From Arion vulgaris (taxonomy: Eukaryota; Mollusca; Gastropoda; Stylommatophora; Arionidae): a stretch of 64,000 bases of DNA. The notes beneath the pieces are model-generated. The model was not told where the DNA came from, made no database searches, and worked only from the letters and a program-made list of their open reading frames with translations. Shown here one piece after another: positions 1-11,541 of the stretch. A program made the position numbers and the translations under genes. The stretch covers positions 23,056,638 through 23,120,637 of the forward strand of contig CM036767.1 in assembly GCA_020796225.1 (NCBI GenBank), written 5' to 3'. Positions within the stretch are counted from its first letter, which is position 1, and the number at the start of each line of letters is the position of its first letter.

Positions 1-270
1 ATATTAAAGCGAGTTGGCTATTACATAACATAACATCAAAGAAAATTAAATATTTCGGACACATCAAAAGACATGAGTGCCTAGAGAAGATAATTTTAGA
101 GAGAATGATGCCTGGAAGAAGAATGAGAAGAAGACCTAGAAGACGAAGGGTGCAAGATGTCATTGACGATCTGAGAATGATTGATGCTGACGCCGGTCAA
201 CTTGCACAGAACAGATAGTTATTCAGGACTGCTATCATGGGAGCCAGGTTCCGGAAGGAACAAACTACTT
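1..270 (+). mobile_element. LINE reverse-transcriptase C-terminal tail, fragment
   Basis: Translation of 36-218 is open for about 60 codons and contains KYFGHIKRHECLEKI followed by an Arg-rich GRRMRRRPRRRRVQDV block, then a stop. A F/W-GH-x-x-R motif followed by a basic G-R-P-R-R-R-W-like block is typical of the C-terminal end of many arthropod non-LTR retrotransposon ORF2 proteins. Related copies lie at 38090-38410 and 62450-62935. Only the tail is present, so this is a 5'-truncated dead copy cut by the window start. Clade not assigned. Confidence 0.7.
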
Positions 271-280
271 GATAATTATG

Positions 281-798
281 TACACTCAACGCACTCTAAG
301 AAATACTGAGCACATCGCACTCAATAGATTACTGAGCACATCGCACTCAATAGATTACTGAGCACATCGCACTCTATGAAATACTGAGCACATCGCACTC
401 TATGGATTACTGAGCACCTCGTACTCTTTTGGATTACTGTGCACATCGCACTCTATGGATTACTGAGCACAGCGCACTATATGGATTACTGAGCACATCG
501 CACTCTATGGATTAATGAGGACAGCGCACTCTATGGATTACTGAGCACAACCCACTCATAGATTACTGAGCACAGCACACTCTATGGATTACCTAGCACA
601 TCGCACTCTAAGGATTACTGAACACATCGCACTCTATTGATTACTGAGCACAGCGCACTCTATAGATTACTGAGCACATAGCACTCTATGGATTACTGAG
701 CACATCGCACTCTATGGATTACTAAGCACAGCACACCAAAAATTACTGATCACAGCACACTTTATGGATTACTAAATACAGCACACTCTATATATTAC
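281..798. repeat. Minisatellite, ~26-bp unit
   Basis: About 20 imperfect copies of a unit containing ATTACTGAGCACA and TCGCACTCTATGG. Divergence between copies is moderate, suggesting an older array. It starts directly after the LINE tail. Confidence 0.9.
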
Positions 799-887
799 TA
801 AATACATATAATCTCTGTGTGAATAATGCACTCTATATATTACTAAATACATATAATCTCTATGTGAATAATGCACTCTATATATTA
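798..887. repeat. Two copies of a ~45-bp unit derived from the neighbouring array
   Basis: The segment with TACTAAATACATATAATCTC and ATGCACTCTATATAT occurs twice. It shares the CACTCTAT core with the preceding 26-bp array, so it looks like a longer derivative unit. Confidence 0.75.
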
Positions 888-1159
888 CCTCCCTTCCATC
901 ATGGGCATGCTCAGTAGTAGATATCCCTTCCATCATGGGCATGCTCAGTAGTAGACCTCCCTTCCATCATGGGCATGCTCAGTAGTAAACCTCCCTTCCA
1001 TCATGGGCATGCTCAGTAGTAAACTTCCCTTCCATCATGGGCATGCTCAGTAGTAAACCTCCCTTCCATCATGGGCATGCTCAGTAGTAGATATCCCTTC
1101 CATCATGGGCATGCTCAGTAGTAGATATCCCTTCCATCATGGGCATGCTCAGTAGTAGA
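888..1159. repeat. Minisatellite, 34-bp unit x8
   Basis: Eight highly similar copies of a unit with core CCATCATGGGCATGCTCAG followed by TAGTA. The only frequent change is CCTCCC versus ATATCCC at the junction. High similarity points to recent expansion. Confidence 0.92.
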
Positions 1160-1412
1160 CGATTAAGATGGTTGAGGCATGTGTGAAGAATGGAAAAGTG
1201 TCGCATACCAAAACAAACATTGTTTTGTTAGCTTTCGGAGGAAGAGGCACCAGGGCAGACCACTACTCAGATATAAAGATGTCTGCAAGGTCTCAATGAA
1301 GAACTTTTCTATAGGTTCCATCACATGGGAAAAACAAGCTGATGACAGAGTTGTGTGGAAAGCGATATTGCGCAAGGGCGCAGATTCTTTATTAGAAGAG
1401 ACTTATGTATGA
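1160..1412 (+). mobile_element. LINE ORF2 C-terminal tail, frameshifted
   Basis: One frame reads RLRWLRHV, stop, RMEKCRIPKQTLFC, stop. After a frameshift the other frame reads GRPLLRYKDVCKVSMK. This order (RLRWLGHV, RxPK, GRPxLRYKDVCKRD) is the conserved C-terminal tail of a common non-LTR retrotransposon type. Two stops and a frameshift show it is dead. Confidence 0.7.
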
Positions 1413-1559
1413 GCTGAAAGACAAGAGAGAACAGCGAAAACAGGTTGTTACAGTAAAACACTAGCAAATTGACACTCTGTAAAGACGGGCCTAACGCCAT
1501 TTCCCTCCATACACCATATGGTATGAAAACGGGTTCTTTTACTACCACCACTGGGGACT

Positions 1560-1895
1560 GCCTAGAGTAGTTGATAGTAGCTCGGCCTGCTAGCTGTGAG
1601 ACGCCTCATAGCTCGGGTTCGAACCTACTGTCCGGCATTTGTTCGAGTCCCCTGGTCTTACTCAGGACGATAACGTGAGTACCTCTGAAGTCGGAGAAAA
1701 TCTGCCTTTATGGCGAGGGAATACTAATTACGAGTACATTGAGCACACGGCTGCCAGTGTAAAGTAATTTACAATGTGCACGCTGCTGCCATTGTAAGAA
1801 ATTGGAAAACAGATTTTCACGCAAAAATCAGTTTCAGAGATGAAACTTCGTCTGAGTTGAAAGCGGACGAAAGAAGAAGAAGAAGAAGAAGACTA
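1560..1895 (+). mobile_element. tRNA-derived SINE-like repeat with (GAA)n tail
   Basis: The 5' part (about 1575-1650) holds a tRNA-like B-box, GGGTTCGAACCT, downstream of TAGCTCGGCC, which could be a decayed A-box. The body ends at about 1870-1893 in a run of GAAGAAG. The B-box plus simple 3' tail fits a pol III SINE. The family is not identified, and the A-box is weak. Confidence 0.5.
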
Positions 1896-2170
1896 CCACC
1901 ACTCATACACAAATTCACTATCATTCAATGTTGTACGTTTATATGAGACGTACGAGAAAGACAAATACATTTTCTACAAAAGATAGTGAATAGGATGATG
2001 TCTGCATATAAACAAACTTATCATAGGATAACTATTTGTCCACAGAAGTATATACAAACTAATATGAGTATCACTAGGTATCACAAACGGTGGCATCCGG
2101 AAATATAAGGCCGACTTGCTCAGAAGGGAAATTGACAATTTATGTTTAATGGGGGCTGGTTTTATTTTAC

Positions 2171-2332
2171 GTTTGATAGAACACTGTACGTTATTTTGTT
2201 TGATAGAACACTGTACGTTATTTTGTTTGATAGAACACTGTACGTTATTTTGTTTGATAGAACACTGTACGTTATTTTGTTTGATAGAACACTGTACGTT
2301 ATTTTGTTTGATAGAACACTGTACGTTATTTT
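2171..2332. repeat. Minisatellite, 27-bp unit x6, no change seen
   Basis: Six apparently identical copies of a unit starting GTTTGATAGAACACTG and ending TACGTTATTTT. Because 27 is a multiple of 3, open frames run through it on both strands; they have no recognisable domain and I do not call genes. The lack of divergence indicates a very recent expansion. Confidence 0.95.
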
Positions 2333-2594
2333 GCAATTGTACTCAATTCTGTGCATTTATGTTTATTTATTGGTGAAAAATGTCAATAATTCTGATATTC
2401 TTAGCTTTAAACTGAACTTGCAACATAATAGTACCTTGATTGATTCAGTTGTGTTGTGTTGATTTTAACATGAATTTATCTATATACAACAACTCTGAAA
2501 TGCAAGAAACATGTGACAGTTGTGGTCTTATTTCCTAAAATGTTTACCTGAGCTCACCGACCGTATGTTATTGGAGGTCACGCACACATTTACA

Positions 2595-3468
2595 TGAGTT
2601 TCACTAGATAGCACAGATCGATACAACATGAGTTTCACTACTAGATAACACAGATCGATACAACATGTTTCATTACTAGATAGCACAGATCGATACAACA
2701 TGAGTTTCACTACTAGATAACACAGATCGATACAACATGTTTTATTACTAGATAGCACAGATCGATACAACATGAGTTTCACTACTAGATAACACAGATA
2801 GATGCAACATGAGTTTCACTACTAAATAACACAGATCGATACAACATGAGTTTCACTAGATAGCACATATCGAAACAACATGAGTTTCACTACTAGATAA
2901 CCCAGATCGATACAACATGAGTTTCACTACTAGATAACACAAATCGATACAACATGAGTTTCACTACTAGATAACACAGATCGATACAACATCAGTTTCA
3001 CTACTAGATAACACAGATCGATACAACATGAGTTTCACTACTAGATAACACAGATCGATACAACATGTTTTATTACTAGATAGCACAGATCGATACAGCA
3101 TGAGTTTCACTACTAGATAACACAGATAGATGCAACATGAGTTTCACTACTAGATAACACAGATCGATACAACATGAGTTTCACTAGATAACACAAATCG
3201 ATACAACATGAGTTTCACTACTAGATAACACAGATCGATACAACATCAGTTTCACTACTAGATAACACAGATCGATACAACATGAGTTTCACTACTAGAT
3301 AACACAAATCGATACAACATGAGTTTCACTACTAGATAACACAGATCGATACAACATGAGCTTCACTACTAGATAACACAGATCGATACAACATGAGTTT
3401 CACTACTAGATAACACAGATCAATACAACATGAGCTTCAATAGATAACACAGATCGATACAACTTTAT
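2595..3468. repeat. Minisatellite, 37-bp unit, ~24 copies
   Basis: Unit contains AGATCGATACAACATGAG and TTTCACTACTAGATAACAC. Length variants lacking ACTACT or ATGAG recur at several places, so blocks of units have been copied together. Confidence 0.93.
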
Positions 3469-4000
3469 TGCAAATATATAAATAAATCCTTGTTCAACGT
3501 CTAAGTTATGAGAGGTCCGGATGTGGGTAGCTATCATAATCGACAAGTGGCCCAATTACTGCTCAAAATCACCAGAGTACATATGCCGTACAAAAACATA
3601 GACAATAGAGAATTGATCTTCTTCTTCAAGAGAAAGATAATACTAGAAAATGCACAATAAAAATATCAAATAGATTTCAAGTGTTAGAGAAAAATGGTGA
3701 ATACAGAAATTGGCATAGAAGAAGAATATAACTTGATCAAGTTGATATGTAAAGAGGTTAGTAATAATGTCATGGGAACAAGCAATCAACAGAACAAAGA
3801 AAGGAATAAGCAGCCAGACTATTAAATACAATCAGAAAAGTAAAACAGATATAAATGTCATTAATGACATCAAAGCAAAACGATGAAAAGATAAAATTAG
3901 ACAAGAAAACATAGAGCTAAAACACATGATCAAACGAAGGGCTGAATAAGATAAGAGACAATTAGTGGATAGCAATGCTGAAACAGCAAAACATGCTATT
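3469..4000. other. Unassigned A-rich segment
   Basis: No tandem structure and no frame with a recognisable domain. It may be a decayed LINE interior, since LINE sequence resumes beyond the following array at about 4670, but I cannot show this by eye. Confidence 0.4.
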
Positions 4001-4662
4001 AGAACACATGCTCCGTATACATTATAGCACACATGCTCTGTATACATTATAGAACACATGCTCTGTATACATTATAGCACACATGCTCTGTATACATTAT
4101 AGCACACATGATCCGTATACATTATAGAACACATGCTCTGTATACATTATAGCACACATGATCCGTATACATTATAGCACACATGATCCGTATACATTAT
4201 AGCACACATGCTCTGTATATATTATAGCACACATGATCCGTATACATTATAGAATACATGTTCCGTATACATTATAGCACACATGATCCGTATACATTAT
4301 ATCACACATGATCCGTATACATTATAGCACACATGATCCGTATACATTATAGCACACATGCTCTGTATATATTATAGCACACATGATCCGTATACATTAT
4401 AGCACACATGCTCCGTATATATTATAGCACACATGATCTGTATACATTATAGCACACATGATCCGTATACATTATAGCACACATGATCCGTATACATTAT
4501 AGCACACATGATCCGTATACATTATAGAATACATGCTCCGTATACATTATAGCACACATGCTCTGTATACATTATAGCACACATGCTGCGTATACATTAT
4601 AGAATACATGCTGCGTATAAATTATAGAACATATGCTATGTATACATTATAGCACACATGAC
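4001..4662. repeat. Minisatellite, 25-bp unit, ~26 copies
   Basis: Unit is built from CATTATAGCACACATG followed by MTCYGTATA. Two main variants, CTCTGTATAC and ATCCGTATAC, are interleaved. The array ends right where LINE coding similarity begins. Confidence 0.93.
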
Positions 4663-4667
4663 AGCAA

Positions 4668-5155
4668 ATATATAGAAATAAAAGGAAGTGCAACAACAGC
4701 TATTACAGACAATCGATGTCAGATACAATTTCAAAATGCAAACAATATCGCCATGAACATAAAAAGAGCAATGCTCAACACAATCTTTCTCCCCACATTA
4801 TGCTACCAGTGACAAACCTGAACGCTGACATCAAATGATAGAAGAGAACTGTCACGACAGAGATGAAGTGTTTACGCAGAATGCTGGGGGTAACAAGAAG
4901 AGACTGGTTTAGAAATGAAGACATCAGGGAAAATGTGGGTACAACATCAGTACTAAACTTCATTAATAAACAACAAATTAAATGGTTCGGCCACATTAGC
5001 AGATTACCAACAGACAGTGCACCTCAAATAGCAAAGTTGCTCCGATACAATGGATACAAAGCAAAAGGGCGGCAACGCACAAGATGGTACATCAGATATA
5101 ACAGAGGCGACGAAAGACACTATTTACGAGGAGCAAGCAAAAGTCCGATCTAGAA
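4668..5155 (+). mobile_element. LINE ORF2 C-terminal part (family A)
   Basis: From about 4680 the sequence reads as degenerate RT thumb/tail (RAMLNTIFLPTLCYQ at about 4760-4810). An open segment at 4863-5153 follows, with LRRMLGVTRRDWFRNEDI, IKWFGHISRLPTDSAPQ and GYKAKGRQRTRW. Family A copies also lie at 16785-17046 (+), 19030-19520 (-), 48900-49150 (-) and 53570-53775 (-). A stop within the thumb region marks it as inactive. Confidence 0.75.
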
Positions 5156-5179
5156 ATCACCCCTCTACCTATGTTACAT

Positions 5180-5480
5180 AAGGGCCTGCAACTATCTTAT
5201 TCTTACTGCTCTGGACAACTCCTCAATCTCTTCCATTGGATTAAGTACCTTATTTCTGGCCTCTTTCTGCAACGTTCGTTTCAAGGTTTCTCTTGCGCGT
5301 CCTCTCTTTATTGAACCCTTTGACACCCACTTCCATACCTGCTTTAGTATTCTTTGATCATTTCTTCTCAAGATGTGTCCAACATAAATCCATCTTCTCC
5401 TTCCTATAACGGTTGTTACTAGTGGTTAACCAGACATTTCTCTGATTTCATCAATTCTGAATTCGTTCCACTCTACACAT
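5180..5480 (-). mobile_element. LINE ORF2 tail fragment (family B)
   Basis: Reverse-strand sequence is similar to 52855-53190 (-), which reads RRWRYFGHTLRRNQRI and GSRKRGRPGKTLRQTL. Shared landmarks are CGTCCTCTCTTT, TTGAACCCTTTGA and CTTCTCAAGRTGTGTCCAA. 5'-truncated and degenerate. Confidence 0.6.
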
Positions 5481-5524
5481 ATGTCCAAAGTATTGCTTAA
5501 GAGAGGAATGCCACCTTGACTTAA

Positions 5525-5760
5525 TTAGTCAAATAACTCATCATATCAAATAGCTTGTTCTGAGCAGAACTTTGCCACCCCAACAGTCCTCTGGAATTTC
5601 TCTATCTCAGAGGCCAGATGTAGGTCAGAGGCTGGTGTAGGCGATCATGGATCTCCACAAATCTCTATCTTTGGTGTTTGCTATCAATTCAGATGTTGAC
5701 GCTATACTGTGCCATAAAGCGCGGCCATCTTAAATATTGGCCTTAGCGCACCATTTTTCA
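5525..5760. repeat. Dispersed repeat pieces, unknown family
   Basis: 5530-5605 (CAACAGTCCTCTGGAATT and flanks) recurs at 53996-54075, and 5640-5730 (CATGGATCTCCACAAATCTC and flanks) recurs at 21630-21720. No coding frame recognised; probably UTR parts of a transposable element. Confidence 0.5.
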
Positions 5761-5834
5761 AGATGGAGGGTGAGGCGGATTATTCAAATGTGTTTAGTAA
5801 ACATATACTCTTTAGTAAACATACGGACTCAAAC

Positions 5835-6165
5835 GGACTTCTTTAGTAAACATAACAACAAAATAACGATGCCTAGTAAGTGCTGTGTACCAAAATGTAG
5901 ATCAAATTAAAATTGTAATTATATATGTATAATATAAGTTAATTTAACAAGTACCTTCTTCAGTAAACATAACTGTTGTCAGTGTAGTAAACATAGCAAA
6001 ATAACGATGCCAAGCTAGTAAGTAATGTGTACCAAAATGTAAATAAAATTACGATTTTAATTATAAATGTATAATTTAACAATTACCTTCTTTAATAAAC
6101 ATAACAAAATAACGATGCCTAGAAAGTGTTGTGTACCGAAATGTAGACAGTAACATATTCTATTG
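5835..6165 (+). pseudogene. Triplicated THAP-like N-terminal module, degraded
   Basis: Three roughly 115-130-bp repeats each contain a start-like ATG followed by a Cys-rich peptide. They read MPSKCCVPKCRS (from 5870), a disrupted version (about 6006) and MPRKCCVPKCRQ (about 6115). M-P-x-x-C-x-V-x-x-C is the usual start of THAP zinc fingers, found in P-element-like transposases and host THAP proteins. Each copy hits a stop soon after the second Cys, so no complete domain exists. A decayed THAP transposon exon is my inference; the match is short. Confidence 0.4.
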
Positions 6166-6860
6166 TAATTGTTGAAACCATGAAAGCATCAGCTACAGAC
6201 TCAGTATTAAAATAGATCAGGACATGTCTTTTAATGTTCACCTAAAGGAAGTTTCCATAGATAAGAGCTCTTTAAACTGGCTGTCAAATAGTGGACAAAT
6301 TGAGAGATGGTCTTATGTTGAGAACCTCTTGTCCATGCAAATCATGCAAAGATTTAGAAGAGCACCAACTGTTGACTATTACATGACAAAGGCACATGAT
6401 AATCTGGTTGTAGCAATTAGTTTATCATCCACCACAAAAAGCACTAGTTTTGTGCCAGAGAAAACACTCCAATTCCTCGCTTAACAGTTGCATCTGGTCA
6501 GAACCCCAGATAACAGAAAATGGTATCGCAAGACCACTAAGTATTTTGTATTTATGACATATTAAATTCAACCTGATCTGTCCTCATATCATCTGGATAT
6601 GAAGATAAGTTCATAGCCACGACAAACCATAAGGAGATTGTCATACAAATTGTAAACAGCAGTAACATGAAATTCTCATTAGACAGTACTGTATGTGTCT
6701 GTGGAGCTCAAAATAGAAATATTTTATTGTCTGTGGTTCCAACATTTTCCTCAAAAATTATATAAAAATCAGGAATGTTCAATGCAATGTTCAGTAAGCT
6801 GCTTCTTTACAAAAAAGGAAAGGAGCAAAATTCAGTAGTAGATAACTATATTTGTGTAAT
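6166..6860. other. Unassigned segment with one short open frame
   Basis: A plus-strand open stretch at 6224-6484 (86 codons) directly follows the THAP-like repeats. It has no motif I recognise. It could be a decayed transposase part belonging to the THAP-like module, but nothing in the residues proves it. Confidence 0.25.
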
Positions 6861-6861
6861 A

Positions 6862-6985
6862 CTGTTTAGTTTATGTGCTAATAAAGCTGTGGTGATGTGC
6901 AAACTAGTGAATTACTTATTCATGGATTAATTATAAGAGACTACTCTAAGCTGATGTTAGTTTATGTACTAATCAAGCTGTGGTG
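6862..6985. repeat. ~93-bp repeat, left copy flanking the 45-bp array
   Basis: Sequence with GCTAATMAAGCTGTGGTG, ACTTATTCATGGATTA and AAGCTGATGTTAGTTTATG is present here about 1.3 times and again about twice at 8462-8615, on the far side of the 45-bp array. Confidence 0.7.
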
Positions 6986-7106
6986 ATTCAGATGGAAGAA
7001 ATTTATGTTAAAGCTGCAATGAATTATACTGAGAAAATTAATTGGCACAGCATTTGGTTTTCCCTTGTTATCCTGTATCACTAGTAATATCTTCGGACAT
7101 AATGTA

Positions 7107-8465
7107 TCAAAAGTTGTCACATAGATTATTGATCTACGACATAATGTAGAAAAAGTTGTCACATAGACTATTGATCGCCTTCGATATAATGTATCAACAG
7201 CTGGCATGTGGATTATTGATCTCATTCGACATAATGTAGCAAAAGTTGTCACATAGACTATTGATCTCCTTCGATATAATGTATCAACAGCTGGCATGTA
7301 GATTATTGATCTCATTCGACATAATGTAGCAAAAGTTGTCACATAGACTATTGATCTCCTTCGACATAATACAAGAAAAGTTGTCACATAGACTATTGAT
7401 CTCCTTCGACATAGTACAAGAAAAGTTGTCACATAGACTATTGATCTCCTTCGACATAGTACAAGAAAAGTTGTCACATAGACTATTGATCTCCTTCGAC
7501 ATAGTACAAGAAAAGTTGTCAAATAGACTATTGATCTCCTTCGACATAGTACAAGAAAAGTTGTCACATAGACTATTGATCTCCTTCGACATAGTACAAG
7601 AAAAGTTGTCACATAGACTATTGATCTCCTTCGACATAATACAAGAAAAGTTGTCACATAGACTATTGATCTCCTTCGACATAATACAAGAAAAGTTGTC
7701 ACATAGACTATTGATCTCCTTCGACATAGTACAAGAAAAGTTGTCACATAGACTATTGATCTCCTTCGACATAATACAAGAAAAGTTGTCACATAGACTA
7801 TTGATCTCCTTCGACATAGTACAAGAAAAGTTGTCACATAGACTATTGATCTCCTTCAACATAGTACAAGAAAAGTTGTCACATAGACTATTGATCTCCT
7901 TCGACATAATACAAGAAAAGTTGTCACATAGACTATTGATCTCCTTCGACATAATACAAGAAAAGTTGTCACATAGACTATTGATCTCCTTCGACGTAAT
8001 ACAAGAAAAGTTGTCACATAGACTATTGATCTCCTTCAACATAGTACAAGAAAAGTTGTCACATAGACTATTGATCTCCTTCGACATAATACAAGAAAAG
8101 TTGTCACATAGACTATTGATCTCCTTCGACATAATACAAGAAAAGTTGTCACATAGACTATTGATCTCCTTCGACATAATACAAGAAAAGTTGTCACATA
8201 GACTATTGATCTCCTTCGACATAATACAAGAAAAGTTGTCACATAGACTATTGATCTCCTTCAACATAATACAAGAAAAGTTGTCACATAGACTATTGAT
8301 CTCCTTCGACATAATGTAACAAAATTAGTCACACTGACTATTGATCTCCTTCGACATAATACAAGAAAAGTTGTCACATAGACTATTGATCTCCTTCGAC
8401 ATAATGTAATAAAATTAGTCACACTGACTATTGATCTCCTTCAACATAATGTAACAAAAGGTTGT
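7107..8465. repeat. Minisatellite, 45-bp unit, ~30 copies
   Basis: Unit: AAAAGTTGTCACATAGAC, TATTGATCTCCTTCGAC, ATAATACAAG. The first part (about 7107-7340) is a 90-bp dimer form with CTGGCATGTRG variants. From 7340 to 8300 the units are nearly identical, with scattered A/G changes. Units divisible by 3 give frames of about 300 codons on both strands; these are repetitive translations without any domain, so I do not call a gene. Confidence 0.95.
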
Positions 8466-8615
8466 GTTGTGCAAACTTATAACTTACTTATTCATGGATT
8501 ACTGATAAGAGACTACCATAAGCTGATGTTAGTTTATGTGCTAATCAAGTTGTGGTGTTGTGCATTACTTATTCATGGATTACTGATGAGAGACTACCAT
8601 AAGCTGATGTTAAGT
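8462..8615. repeat. ~93-bp repeat, right copies
   Basis: Two tandem copies of the sequence described at 6862-6985. The 45-bp array therefore sits between copies of this longer repeat. Confidence 0.7.
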
Positions 8616-9650
8616 ACATTAGTAATCATATATAAATTACTCTAGGTATTCTGTATAAAATTAAACTAAAATAGAATGTGAGAGCAACAACTATAGCTAC
8701 TCATCAGAAAACATCTTCTATAATACACACATGCATCCAACAACACGTTTTTAACATCTCCAAGATGTATTGTCTAGATCGGTGTTTCCCAACAGTAACA
8801 GACAATAGTTAGTATGCGAGAATATGCCGCCTCAGCCTATGACGTCACATGGCAATATTGCCGTTTGCGCTGAGGCCATTATTTTCGATGTTCGCTCATG
8901 AAGTCATGCTATTCAACATTGTCTCCGTCTTCCTCTGTCTCGTTTACCCTCGATTTTACCAGTTGTTACACTATGTTCTAAACCTCCCATCCTCTTCATA
9001 TGATATATGGTGGCAGCCAGCCGTCTATGATATACGAAAGTCAAATAACTCAATCATAATTTTAGAGATCTGAAATATCAATACCTGCTTGGTATAATCC
9101 AGGTAGAACGTTTATCATGATAACTTAACAATTGCTTCCATCACTCTTTCAATCCTTTTTTATTTTGTTTTTCTATACCACACAAAAATAAACTTTCCCG
9201 ATATAAACCACGCTGACCGTGTCAGTACTGAAAAGTCGACCCAACCCACGACTCTTTTCACGAGCATTTGGCAATGACGTCAGCGGCATGTTCTGAAACC
9301 CTCTTGGGCATTCACTAATAGGATTTCCCACCTACTTCTAATAGCTCTATTCCTCCTGGAAATTGCAATATAGTTTACGTAGAGAGACAGCCAACAGTAG
9401 CTCAGTTCCTTTCAGTTGTTCGGGTCTAATGAATTCCGTCTCCATGTCGACAACCCATCAAGTCATTGTATGAGCAATATAATATGCATGACAATGACAT
9501 CATGAATGCGACTATAAATGTCACTTCTCAATGGATTATACCGTTTGTATGCATCCACAATACGTATGGGCGTGTCTAATAATGTATAGCACAGGAAACG
9601 TTAGAATGGACCGTAAGGAATAAAAAATAATGAAACTCAGAGCCAGCAGT
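8616..9650. other. Unassigned, apparently low-copy DNA
   Basis: No tandem repeat and no transposase, RT or host domain recognised. A plus-strand frame at 8849-9073 has hydrophobic stretches but low-confidence composition. CRE-like TGACGTCA occurs at about 8840 and near 9274; this alone is not evidence of a promoter. Confidence 0.35.
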
Positions 9651-9654
9651 GAGT

Positions 9655-10035
9655 AATATAGCACAATGGCCTTCAGAAGTAGTTTACGGCATATAGCACA
9701 ATGGCCTTCAGAAGTAGTTTACGGCATATAGCACAATGGCCTTCAGAAGTAGTTTACGACATATAGCACAATGGCCTTCAGACGTAGTTTACGGCATATA
9801 GCACAATGCCCTTCAGAAGTAGTTTACGGCATATAGCACAATGACCTTCAGAAGTAGTTTACGGAATATAGCACAATTGCTTTCAGAAGTAGTTTACGGA
9901 ATATAGCACAATGGCTTTCAGAAGTAGTTTACGGCATATATCACAATGACCTTCAGAGGTAATTTACGAAATATAGCATAATAGCTTTCAGAAGTAGTCA
10001 CGGAATATAGCACAGTAGCCTTCACGAGTCGACAC
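9655..10035. repeat. Minisatellite, 35-bp unit, ~11 copies
   Basis: Unit: ATAGCACAATGGCCTTCAG followed by AAGTAGTTTACGGCAT. It runs directly into a 36-bp array that begins with the same ATAGCAC-ATG block, so the two arrays share ancestry. Confidence 0.93.
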
Positions 10036-11165
10036 GGAATATGGCACAATGTCTCTCAGAAGTGGTCGTGATGAATATAGCACTATGTCTCTCATATGTT
10101 ATCGTCATAAATATAGCACTATGTCTCTCATATGTTATCGTCATAAATATAGCACTATGTCTCTCATATGTTACTGTGATGAATATAGCACACTGTCTCT
10201 CATATGTTAATGTGATGAATATAGCACTATGTCTCTCATATGTTACTGTGATGAATATAGCACTATGTCTCTCATATGTTACTGTGATGAATATAGCACT
10301 ATGTCTATCATATGTTACTGTGATGAATATAGCACAATGTCTCTCATATGTTACTGTGATGAATATAGCACAATGTCTATCATATGTTACTGTGATGAAT
10401 ATAGCACTATGTCTCTCATATGTTACTGTGATGAATATAGCACTATGTATCTCATATGTTACTGTGATGAATATAGCACAATGTCTATCATATGTTACTG
10501 TGATGAATATAGCACTATGTCTCTCATATGTTGCTATGATGAATATATCACTATGTCTCTCATATGTTACTGTGATGAATATAGCACAATGTCTCTCATA
10601 TGTTACTGTGATGAATATAGCACTATGTCTCTCATATGTTACTGTGATGAATATAGCACTATGTATCTCATATGTTACTGTGATGAATATAGCACTATGT
10701 CTCTCATATGTTACTGTGATGAATATAGCACTATAACTCTCATATATTATCGTCATGAATATAGCACAATGTCTCTCAGAAGTGGTCGTGATAAATATAG
10801 CATAATGTATCTCATATGTCGTGATGAATATAGCACAATGTCTCTCATATGTTACTGTGATGAATATAGCACAATGTCTCTCATATGTTACTGTGATGAA
10901 TATAGCACTATGTCTCTCATATGTTACTGTGATGAATATAGCACTATGTATCTCATATGTTACTGTGATGAATATAGCACTATAACTCTCATATATTATC
11001 GTCATGAATATAGCACACTGTCTCTCAGAAGTGGTCGTGATAAATATAGCATAATGTATCTCATATGTCGTGATGAATATAGCACAATGTTTCTCAGAAA
11101 TTGTCGTGATGAATATAGCACAATGTCTCTCAGAAATTGTCGTAAGTAATACAGCACAATGGTCC
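10036..11165. repeat. Minisatellite, 36-bp unit, ~31 copies, with higher-order repeat
   Basis: Unit: ATAGCACTATGTCTCTCATA then TGTTACTGTGATGAAT. The block 10733-10845 (with ATATATTATCGTCATG, AGAAGTGGTCGTGATAA and a shortened unit) recurs about 248 bp later at 10981-11093, a higher-order repeat. Long frames on both strands arise from the 12-codon unit and carry no domain. Confidence 0.94.
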
Positions 11166-11283
11166 TAGAAAGGGAACAGTGCAAAATAAATGAACACTGC
11201 AATAGTATGATGGAGTATTGGCATAATTGCGTGTTCACATTGATCAGTTACAGGCAAACAATTAGCAGCAGTAGTAATTGTAT

Positions 11284-11530
11284 GGTGGCGTCTGTGGCTT
11301 AGGGGATAGTGACTCGGTCTATTAACCTCGACTTCCTAAGTTCGAATCACACTGCGGACAATTTGGTTGTAAATTGTTTCACGGGGATTTTTACAAAAGG
11401 ACGATAGTACCACCCGCTCAGAAAGCAATGGCAAACTACTTAACGTAATAATGCCTAGAAAAAATCACAAACATCGTTAAAAAGCTGAGATTGATTCGCA
11501 AAGTCATGTAAAGGATATGCAATTAACTTT
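11284..11530 (+). mobile_element. tRNA-derived SINE (family S1), full copy with TSD
   Basis: The 5' end has an A-box-like TGGCTTAGGGG (about 11295) and a B-box GTTCGAATC (about 11340). The body contains GCAATGGCAAACTACTTAAC and ends in ATGTAAAGGATATGC. It is flanked by an 11-bp direct repeat AGTAATTGTAT at 11273-11283 and 11531-11541, a convincing retrotransposition signature. A second copy is at 18362-18611. Confidence 0.85.
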
Positions 11531-11541
11531 AGTAATTGTAT

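Noticed and set aside
7284..8319. Reading frames of about 290-340 codons on both strands across the 45-bp array
   Set aside because: They are direct translations of a 15-codon minisatellite, equally open on both strands, with no domain, signal or flanking gene structure.
8770..8800. GGTGTTTCCCAAC resembling a hAT terminal repeat
   Set aside because: No matching inverted end or 8-bp duplication was found downstream.
10022..11149. Three long frames over the 36-bp array
   Set aside because: Same reason: 12-codon repeat unit, open on both strands.
11284..11360. Possible functional tRNA gene
   Set aside because: A- and B-box are present, but the sequence continues into a SINE body with TSDs and no proper acceptor-stem pairing or terminator was seen.
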